In this document: positions 1 to 4,945 of the stretch, piece by piece
Layout of the letters: each line of letters begins with the position of its first letter
Numbering within the stretch: position 1 is the stretch's first letter
DNA from: an uncultured Verrucomicrobiota bacterium
GTDB taxonomy: Bacteria; Verrucomicrobiota; Verrucomicrobiia; Limisphaerales; UBA9464
Assembly: GCA_903925515.1 (NCBI GenBank)
Contig: CAIYFP010000355.1
Location: 1 to 5,478 of the forward strand
Length of the DNA: 5,478 nucleotides
Direction of reading: 5' to 3'
Made by a program: the position numbers and the translations under genes
The notes under the pieces: generated by a model
The model's input: the letters and a program-made list of their open reading frames with translations, nothing else
What the model was told of the DNA's origin: nothing
The model's database searches: none

Positions 1-626
1 CGGATTTCCACGAGTTTTTCCCCCCGAACCTCGCCGGGCCAAACGCCGGGCCCGGCCAGACCTGGGTCCAAGGCTGGCTCGGGTCCTACGGCCCGGATTG
101 CACCAATACCCTTCACCTCTCCAATAGCCTGCTCGCCCCCTACCTCAAGGGGGTCGCCGCGTGGAAATGCCCCTCCACCGGACCCGTCCAACTGGGCAAC
201 CAACGCGTTGCCAAGGCGCGATCCTTCTCCATCAATGGGTTTGTCGGATCCCCCCTCCAATGCCCTGTGGTGGCGACGTTTAGGAAGCATTCAGACCTGG
301 GGCAGATGTCGCCCGCTGCGCTGCTTGCATTCGTCGAGGAACAACCGGAGTCGATCGACGACGGCGCCCTCGGGATGCAGTGGGACTTCGATGAGGCGAT
401 TCCATCCCGATGGAGGCTCCAAGACCAACCGGCCGTCCACCATGGCCGCGCGGGCAACCTCACCTGGGTCGATGGACACGCCGAGACACATCGATGGCGC
501 GACCTTCCCATCGCAGCCCGCCGCGTCCCGGACCAACCCGCCCCGGGCCTCCACGACGTCCTGTGGCTCCAGCAACACGGCACCGTCCGGCATGGCTCCG
601 ATGCCCTCGCAAACGACCCCCGTTAA
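1..626 (+). CDS. H-X9-DG prepilin-like protein (DUF1559-type), 3' part
   Basis: This is the C-terminal 207 residues of a protein whose start lies left of the window; the first complete codon is at base 3. The key evidence is an exact H-X9-DG motif: His at 441-443, nine residues, then Asp-Gly at 471-476, followed by H-A-E and a W-R-D. This is the C-terminal hallmark of a prepilin-like family expanded in Verrucomicrobiota, Planctomycetota and Lentisphaerota. Upstream, the stretch WKCPST followed by RSFSINGFVG (about 159-245) fits the 'WKCPSD ... S.SMNG' region usual in these proteins, and the tail has a D-V-L-W-L-Q-Q-H segment also typical of them. Family members normally begin with a class III prepilin signal, which is not visible here. 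They are thought to be exported and assembled or displayed by a type II secretion/type IV pilus-like machine, which fits the genes downstream, but their exact role is unknown. Codons end mostly in C, unlike the genes after 1843. Confidence 0.85.
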   Translation, partial: DFHEFFPPNLAGPNAGPGQTWVQGWLGSYGPDCTNTLHLSNSLLAPYLKGVAAWKCPSTGPVQLGNQRVAKARSFSINGFVGSPLQCPVVATFRKHSDLGQMSPAALLAFVEEQPESIDDGALGMQWDFDEAIPSRWRLQDQPAVHHGRAGNLTWVDGHAETHRWRDLPIAARRVPDQPAPGLHDVLWLQQHGTVRHGSDALANDPR

Positions 627-987
627 CGCCCCGCCACACCCTTCCCCCCAAACCAGCGAACCGTCCCCCGCAGGGTGACATCCAAGCGCCTCCCCGTCCC
701 GCGCATGGCCCCTATCCAAATCCCTGACAACCAAGCGCTCGCACCCGCCCACCCCGCTCCGCATGCCACCCCAGTGCGTGACACCGCGTATCAATCCCAT
801 GGCCTCGCCGTGCCAAAATTCCCCCCGACACAATCCAGCTTCCCGCACGTTGCCCGCCATCGCAGGCCATGACAGCCCTACCAACGCATCTACCGATTTC
901 ATGGGCCGCCCAGCCTCGCGTGAGGACCGCGGCCCATGCGTCAGAAACAACAAACCAATAAACATCCAAAACAAAGTCATCGTTCCC
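627..987. other. 361-bp intergenic region / pilin leader
   Basis: No convincing gene is seen here. The stretch is C-rich on the + strand and roughly 60-70% GC until about 940, where it becomes A/C-rich (about 941-985). Forward frames are open by composition but give proline/arginine-rich nonsense. The minus strand is also open, and its translation near 930-990 contains a hydrophobic run that happens to be encoded by the A-rich leader. I judge that a compositional accident, because the same frame runs on antisense through the H-X9-DG gene. No canonical -35/-10 pair or U-tract terminator was recognised. The region holds the inverted repeat at 900-938, and it probably carries the promoter and 5' untranslated leader of the pilin at 988. 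Confidence 0.6.
900..938 (+). promoter_or_regulatory. Perfect 10-bp inverted repeat in pilin leader
   Basis: CATGGGCCGC (900-909) is exactly complementary to GCGGCCCATG (929-938). The 19-nt interior contains a further small inverted repeat, CCTC (914-917) against GAGG (922-925). The structure ends 49 nt before the pilin start at 988 and is followed by an A/C-rich stretch with little pairing potential. No T-run follows in either direction, so it does not look like an intrinsic terminator. It could be an mRNA 5' stem that stabilises or regulates the pilin transcript, or a palindromic protein-binding site. The repeat is directly visible; its function is inference. Confidence 0.5.
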
Positions 988-1776
988 ATGAATACCATCG
1001 TGATCGCCCGCCACCACAACGCCCGACGCCGAGGCCTCACCCTCATCGAGCTCGTCGTCGTCCTCGCCATACTCGTCGCCCTCGTCGGCCTCGTCGTCTC
1101 CCTCTTCCCAGGCCTCGTCGCCCGCGCCAGCAGATCGACGACGGCATCCTCACTTCAGGATGTCGCTAGAGCCGTCCAAATAAACTACACCACAACATTA
1201 AGTTATGGTTCCGGATTCGATTCACTACTTAATTCGGGGGGAGGAAGCGTGTACAGCGGCCTAGCCGTTTCTAGCTCGAATCAGATCGCTCGAGTGACGC
1301 TATCGCAGAATGATGCAAATGCGCTCAATTCCGCCGGTATTGGGATTGTCTATCACATGACTCAGACAACAGGGAATTCTGCAGATGCAACCTTCAATGT
1401 TTCGCTGACGAATTCTCCGGTCACTGTCACAACCTCAACGCCAATTGCGGTCCTTGATGCAACTCAGTCCGCACTTTTGCAGTCGGTTAGGGGATCTTAC
1501 CTCCCCAGGGGTACAGCGGTGTATCCTGTATTTGGACTTAACAAGTATTCGACGCTGGTTGGTCCTCAGGGCGTTATGCAAGACGCTCCGGTGCGTGCTG
1601 GCTCCGCGTCGACAGAGAATCCCGCTTCCACCTACCAGCGCTACGGGCTCGTTTTTCTCATCGACGATAGCGGTCCGAGCTCCACCCGCACCGCCCGTTT
1701 CCTGGGTGCGGTGGCATTTACGGCGAACGGGATCCAGACGGCGGAGGCGAACCTGCAGGGGTATTACGCGAACTAA
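988..1776 (+). CDS. Type II secretion / type IV pilin-like prepilin
   Basis: A 262-residue prepilin. The start at 988 gives a 16-residue basic leader (R8, H9, H10, R13-R15) ending in Gly16, then LTLIE with the conserved Glu at +5 (residue 21). A hydrophobic helix follows to about residue 43. This is a class III signal peptide for cleavage after Gly16 and N-methylation by a PilD/GspO-type peptidase. In-frame ATGs at 763 and 901 exist but would put a long hydrophilic extension before the signal. No clear Shine-Dalgarno precedes 988. The mature protein (246 residues) is rich in Ser, Thr, Asn and Gly in its middle (about 65-165). It ends in a more conserved-looking section with RYGLVFLIDD, ARFLGAVAF and a terminal GYYAN. 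It is a fibre subunit or pseudopilin located in the inner membrane or pilus; which one cannot be decided from sequence. Bases about 1150-1615 (residues 55-209) are near 50% GC against about 70% on either side, suggesting a variable or replaced central domain. Confidence 0.85.
   Translation: MNTIVIARHHNARRRGLTLIELVVVLAILVALVGLVVSLFPGLVARASRSTTASSLQDVARAVQINYTTTLSYGSGFDSLLNSGGGSVYSGLAVSSSNQIARVTLSQNDANALNSAGIGIVYHMTQTTGNSADATFNVSLTNSPVTVTTSTPIAVLDATQSALLQSVRGSYLPRGTAVYPVFGLNKYSTLVGPQGVMQDAPVRAGSASTENPASTYQRYGLVFLIDDSGPSSTRTARFLGAVAFTANGIQTAEANLQGYYAN
1150..1615 (+). other. GC-poor central segment of the pilin gene
   Basis: Hand counts of 60-base lines give about 52% GC at 1201-1260, 48% at 1321-1380 and 50% at 1381-1440. 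The flanks are higher: 72% at 1081-1140 and 73% at 2041-2100. Codons here are mixed (AAT, TCT, ACA, AGT, TTA and the like) and lack both the C-ending bias upstream and the G-ending bias downstream. The reading frame runs through without a stop, so it is coding. It covers the exposed globular part of the pilin and leaves the signal/helix and the last about 53 residues in GC-rich DNA. Possible reasons are horizontal replacement of the domain or relaxed selection on a variable surface domain. Confidence 0.7.
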
Positions 1777-1792
1777 GTGGGTTTGGGGATGT

Positions 1793-1821
1793 GGGGAGGC
1801 CCTGGCATGCGGGGTCTCCCC
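1793..1821 (+). promoter_or_regulatory. Strong intercistronic stem-loop
   Basis: GGGGAGGCCCTG (1793-1804) pairs with CGGGGTCTCCCC (1810-1821) around a 5-nt GCATG loop. This gives 12 consecutive pairs, two of them G-U. It begins 16 nt after the pilin stop codon and ends 7 nt before the Shine-Dalgarno of the next gene. The bases after it (CTTGAAC) are not a T-run, so it is not a standard intrinsic terminator. A stem like this between a pilin gene and its operon partners could protect the upstream mRNA from 3' exonucleases, cause partial termination, or mark a processing site. Any of these would raise pilin output over the platform genes. The structure is seen; the role is inferred. Confidence 0.6.
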
Positions 1822-1828
1822 CTTGAAC

Positions 1829-1835
1829 AAGGAGG
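1829..1835 (+). promoter_or_regulatory. Shine-Dalgarno AAGGAGG for the GspG-like gene
   Basis: A near-perfect AAGGAGG lies 7 nt before the ATG at 1843 and fixes that start over the in-frame GTG at 1777 and the out-of-frame ATG at 1838. Its first bases form part of a small inverted repeat, CCTTG (1821-1825) AA CAAGG (1828-1832), which could partly mask the site. This is the strongest ribosome site in the window; the pilin at 988 has none that is obvious. Confidence 0.75.
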
Positions 1836-1842
1836 CGATGCG

Positions 1843-2844
1843 ATGAGCCGGAGCGGGGTGACCTTGGTGGAGTTGGTCGTGGTGCTGGCGATCCTGGCGA
1901 TGTTGGCGGGGGTTGCGGTGCGGGGGCTTGGGGAGGTGGGCTTCAGGGGGCGCGTTGAGGCTACACGGAGGACCATGGAGGTAATTCGGGACGGCGTGTT
2001 GGGGTTGGGTGATGGAGGAGGTGGATTTCTGGGGGACATGGGGCGATTGCCCCGGTTGGGTGCATGGACGGACGGGGAGGGGCAGGGGTGGCTAGGACCC
2101 AGGGAATTGGTGGAGGGGACGGGGTTTCCGGCCCATGGGATGCACCAGGCAGTGGGGTCGAACTTGGTGGCGCGGTTCGTGGGGAGTTGGGACGGGACGA
2201 ACGCCGACTTGGCGGCCTCGGCGGACGTCTGGGTGAAGGCGGGTTGGCGTGGACCCTACGTGACGGGGCGCGGGGCATGGGGCCTGCCCGTCGATGGATG
2301 GGGGCGGCTCATGGCGGGTCGCGCCAGCGGCGGCGGGCCGTGCTGGATGTTGGGCTGGCAGGCGAATGGCGGCGGGCAGGTTGGAACCGATCCATGGCCA
2401 AGGGGGCATGTGGCGGTGGCTGGGGCGGGGACGACGCTGTCGGGAATGGTGTGCGATCTGGGAGTGGAGCCCGGGAGCGGTACCGGGACCGGGAGGGAGT
2501 GGGTGGCGTGGGAACGGCACGAGGTGTCGGCGGACCCGGTCGTGGTGCAGGTGCGGGACGGCGCGGGGCGTTGGGCCGGGGGCGGGGTCCTGCTGGTGAT
2601 GTGGTACGGGCCCAACCCGGAGGCGTGGACGGATGGACGGCCGGTGCAGGCCTTGGTGCGGCAGGTGGCGGTGACGGGGGCGCAGGGCGTGGCGGTGGTC
2701 TCATGGACCGGGGATGCGGCTCCGACGCGCGGGCCGCGGGTGTTCCGGGCGTGCCTGAGGATCGGGGGCGAGGTGCATGACACGGGGCCCTTGCACGTGC
2801 TGGTGGGGCCGGGGACGTCGTTGGTGGAACTCAGGTTGCCATGA
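1843..2844 (+). CDS. GspG-like prepilin with long C-terminal extension
   Basis: A 333-residue protein starting at the ATG set by the Shine-Dalgarno at 1829-1835. The leader is only five residues (MSRSG), then cleavage would leave VTLVE with Glu at +5 (residue 10) and a hydrophobic helix to about residue 28. Position +1 is Val rather than the usual Phe/Met/Leu. Residues 135-140 (WRGPYV) and 151-157 (DGWGRLM) resemble the 'WRGPYL ... DPWG' segment of the major type II secretion pseudopilin GspG. The family is usually about 140-150 residues. Here about 170 residues follow, rich in alternating hydrophobic strands (for example VVVQVRDG, GVLLVMWYG, ALVRQVAV, GVAVVSW, FRACLRI, LHVLVG), which suggests an added beta-sandwich domain. 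The product should sit in the inner membrane and the periplasmic pseudopilus. Its stop overlaps the next start by ATGA, indicating translational coupling. A minor-pseudopilin role (GspH/GspK-like tip protein) is the main alternative. Confidence 0.75.
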   Translation: MSRSGVTLVELVVVLAILAMLAGVAVRGLGEVGFRGRVEATRRTMEVIRDGVLGLGDGGGGFLGDMGRLPRLGAWTDGEGQGWLGPRELVEGTGFPAHGMHQAVGSNLVARFVGSWDGTNADLAASADVWVKAGWRGPYVTGRGAWGLPVDGWGRLMAGRASGGGPCWMLGWQANGGGQVGTDPWPRGHVAVAGAGTTLSGMVCDLGVEPGSGTGTGREWVAWERHEVSADPVVVQVRDGAGRWAGGGVLLVMWYGPNPEAWTDGRPVQALVRQVAVTGAQGVAVVSWTGDAAPTRGPRVFRACLRIGGEVHDTGPLHVLVGPGTSLVELRLP

Positions 2845-4325
2845 GGATGCATTGGGGATGGCCCCTTGGATCGCGGGGGCGAAGCTCGTTGTTGGTGGTC
2901 ATAGGATCGCGCCTGGTGCGCGCGGACTTCGATGGGTTGTCGGAACCGGAGATCCGAGGGCTGTGGGAATCCGCCGCGCCAGCCGGGGCGGGGATTGCCG
3001 AGTTGGTGGAGGCGGCATGGATGCTGGGGCCGCGGGAGCGGCGGCGGGTGCATGCGTTGGTGGAGCCCGTTGCGACGCTGGGGTTGGCCATCCCGGCGGG
3101 CAAGATGGCCGGCTTGCAAGGCACGGGGCTCGGCCGGGCCTTGGCGTTCGAGGCGGAGGCGATCTCGGGAATTGGACCCTTCGACGCGGCGCAAGGCTGG
3201 GTTGGGAGCGGGACGAGGGATGGCTTGAACTGGTATTGGGTCAGCCAATTGCCCCGCGCGGAGGTGGAGAGGCTTGTGGGCCTGATTTCGCCGAAGGGCG
3301 CCACGGTTGAAGGCATCCTGCATCCGGGTGGTCTGCCGCGAAGGTTGGGCCCGGGAAGCGGTGGCTGGCAGCGGATCGAGCTTTGGGACGAGCACGTGGT
3401 CTGCGTGGACGGGTTGGCACCGCAGGCGGCTCGCGTGCGGATCGTCGAGGCGCCCGCATCGCGATCTGGCTGGGAGGCGGTCGGCTCGGATGCATTCCAG
3501 CCATTCCCCGGTGAGCGCGGCATCCTCGCGGCAACCTCGGCCCTTGCGCGTCAGGGGCCCGGGGTGGCGCAGGTGCTGGAGGACGAGGAAGTGCTGCGGG
3601 AATGGCTGCGCGGATGGGCGCGGGAATTGGCCTCGGACGGCGCGCGCGTGCCGGTCATTCGTCCGGATCATGCAGCGGCGTTTGGAGCCGGGCGCCGGAA
3701 GGCGCGGCCCATCGCCGTCGCCGCAGCCGTGGCCTTGGCCTGCGGGGCCCACGCGACGTGGACCAAGGGCCAGCAGTCGGGGTTCAGGAGGGAATTGGAG
3801 GAAGCCGGGCGCCCGGCGGCGGAGTTGTCCATGCACCGCCGGAAGGCTTCGGAGCTTGAGGTTCAACTGAACGAGGCGCGCCGGGAACTCAAGGGGCTGG
3901 AGGAACTTCGGGCGTACTGGAAGGACACGCTGGACCGGGAGCATCGGCGGCATGCGACGTTGCTGCGGGTCTTGGCGGAGACGATGCCCGAAGGGGTCAT
4001 GTTGGCGGGCTTGACGGAGGGTTCGGGAGAGATGCGGGTTTCTGGGGTTTCGCTGTCGCCGGCGGCGACCGGGCTCGGGACGAGGATGGGGGCGGCGATG
4101 GAATCGTTTGGGTGGCGGGCGGAGCCGCCGACGCGTCGGGCGCTGGGCTTGTTGCCCGGGGGCGGTCCTTGGCAGGTGGAATGGACGCTCAAGGCGGTCG
4201 CCCCGCCGCCGGGCGGGCCCATGGCTGGCCTGACCAATTTGGCGACGGGTTTGTCACGGGAGGCGGCGCGGACGTCGGTGCTGGCAGTGGGACTTCCCGG
4301 ACGTGACGAGGGGGGCGGGCGATGA
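2841..4325 (+). CDS. GspL / PilM-PilN-like inner-membrane platform protein
   Basis: A 494-residue protein beginning in an ATGA overlap with the pseudopilin gene; an ATG two codons on (2847) is an alternative start. Residues about 15-280 resemble the cytoplasmic part of GspL/PilM-like proteins: a segment with LAFEAEAISGI (101-111), then YWVSQLPRAEVERLVGLI (132-149) and a strand with WQRIELWDEHVVCV (176-189). No clear actin-type nucleotide-binding loop was seen. A short, weakly hydrophobic membrane segment lies at about 289-307. It is followed by a charged coiled-coil (about 315-372) and a PilN/GspL-C-like ferredoxin-fold region (373-453, with LLRVLAETMPEGVMLAGL and WQVEWTLKA). A Pro/Gly-rich tail closes the protein. 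This order is that of GspL, or of PilM fused to PilN. Such proteins link the cytoplasmic ATPase to the periplasmic pseudopilus. The family assignment rests on architecture and context and is not certain for the N-terminal half. Confidence 0.7.
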   Translation: MRMHWGWPLGSRGRSSLLVVIGSRLVRADFDGLSEPEIRGLWESAAPAGAGIAELVEAAWMLGPRERRRVHALVEPVATLGLAIPAGKMAGLQGTGLGRALAFEAEAISGIGPFDAAQGWVGSGTRDGLNWYWVSQLPRAEVERLVGLISPKGATVEGILHPGGLPRRLGPGSGGWQRIELWDEHVVCVDGLAPQAARVRIVEAPASRSGWEAVGSDAFQPFPGERGILAATSALARQGPGVAQVLEDEEVLREWLRGWARELASDGARVPVIRPDHAAAFGAGRRKARPIAVAAAVALACGAHATWTKGQQSGFRRELEEAGRPAAELSMHRRKASELEVQLNEARRELKGLEELRAYWKDTLDREHRRHATLLRVLAETMPEGVMLAGLTEGSGEMRVSGVSLSPAATGLGTRMGAAMESFGWRAEPPTRRALGLLPGGGPWQVEWTLKAVAPPPGGPMAGLTNLATGLSREAARTSVLAVGLPGRDEGGGR

Positions 4326-4945
4326 ATGAGACCGGGGCGGGCGAGCAACGAGCGGGCATGAACGGGCTCCGGCGGGCGTGGTGGGCTCCGGCGTTGGCCG
4401 TGGTGACGAGCTATGCGGGATGGATGGGCGTGGGGATGGCGTGGCAGGGACGGGCCCTGGAGCAACAGGTGCAGGCTGCCAGGGCGGCGGCACCCCGGCC
4501 CGGCGACGTCGAGGCCGAGCGGGTGCGTGGGATTGTCCTGGAGCGTGATGTGTCGGAGGTGCGTGCGGCCATGGAACCCTTGCGACAAGAATTGGCACGG
4601 CTCGGCGGGGCCTGGACAAACACGGCGTCGCGACTGGCCGGGGCGGAGGAATTGGCGCGGCTCTGGGAGCGTCATGGGGTGCGACTGGAAGAGCAGGTGG
4701 CGATTTCCGGCGACGCGGCGTTGACGCCCTCGTTGCAACAGTTGGTGGATCGTGCGCGCGTGGTCGTTGGCAAAGGACGGCATCCGGCGCTGTGGGAGGT
4801 TCGATTGAGGGGCAGCTACCTTGGCATGCTGGGAGCCTTGGAGGAGTTGGCGAGATCGGAGCTGGCGGCCGTTCCCATGAGCCTGGAGATGCGGGGCATT
4901 GAAGGGCGCGTGGAGAAGGAATGGAGGGTGCGCTTGTGGCAATAG
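4322..4945 (+). CDS. GspM / PilO-like inner-membrane platform protein
   Basis: A 207-residue bitopic protein that starts in an ATGA overlap with the GspL-like gene, with a purine-rich GAGGGGGG Shine-Dalgarno-like tract at about 4308-4315. It has a short basic cytoplasmic N-terminus, a membrane helix at about 22-41, and a charged helical/coiled-coil region at about 44-125. A small C-terminal domain follows at about 155-206. The segment W-E-V-R-L-R-G-S-Y-L-G-M-L-G-A-L-E-E-L (158-176), followed by a beta strand PMSLEMRGI, is the beta-alpha-beta pattern of PilO/GspM ('L.GsY..l..fl..l'). Such proteins pair with PilN or GspL through the coiled coil and ferredoxin-like domain, aligning the assembly platform. 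An ATG at 4358 could also serve as the start without losing the helix. Its 3' end overlaps the ATPase gene by 25 nt. Confidence 0.7.
   Translation: MNETGAGEQRAGMNGLRRAWWAPALAVVTSYAGWMGVGMAWQGRALEQQVQAARAAAPRPGDVEAERVRGIVLERDVSEVRAAMEPLRQELARLGGAWTNTASRLAGAEELARLWERHGVRLEEQVAISGDAALTPSLQQLVDRARVVVGKGRHPALWEVRLRGSYLGMLGALEELARSELAAVPMSLEMRGIEGRVEKEWRVRLWQ

Noticed and set aside
800..815. Possible sigma-54 promoter (TGGC ... GTGCC) upstream of the pilin
   Set aside because: The GG-to-GC spacing is one base too short for a sigma-54 -24/-12 element, and the match outside those pairs is poor.
763..987. N-terminal extension of the pilin to an in-frame ATG at 763 or 901
   Set aside because: It would place up to 75 hydrophilic, proline-rich residues before the class III signal, which normally has a short basic leader. 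The start at 988 gives a normal 16-residue leader.
291..1070. Minus-strand open frame of 259 codons with a hydrophobic run (near 930-990) that resembles a membrane segment of a small gene
   Set aside because: It lies antisense to the well-supported H-X9-DG gene and to the pilin signal sequence. The hydrophobic part is simply the complement of the A/C-rich leader. Third-position GC in a hand count was about 63%, well below real genes here. No Shine-Dalgarno or family resemblance was seen.
1048..1130. Short CTCGTCG-type repeats
   Set aside because: They follow from Leu-Val-Val codons in the pilin membrane helix written with C-ending codons, not from a repeat element.
1150..1780. Replication origin at the skew switch
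   Set aside because: No DnaA-box-like TTATCCACA sites were found on either strand by eye, and the AT-richer part is an intact coding region. The skew change is reported as a finding without calling an origin.
1793..1821. Intrinsic terminator after the pilin gene
   Set aside because: The stem is strong, but CTTGAAC follows instead of a T-run, so it was listed as a regulatory or processing stem-loop instead.
2064..2780. Forward open frame of 238 codons in another frame of the GspG-like gene
   Set aside because: Glycine/arginine-rich nonsense caused by high GC. The competing frame has the prepilin signal and Shine-Dalgarno.
2256..3953. Minus-strand open frame of 565 codons
   Set aside because: The translation is rich in Pro, Arg, His and Ser, typical of the complement of a G-rich coding strand. 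It lies wholly opposite two motif-supported genes.
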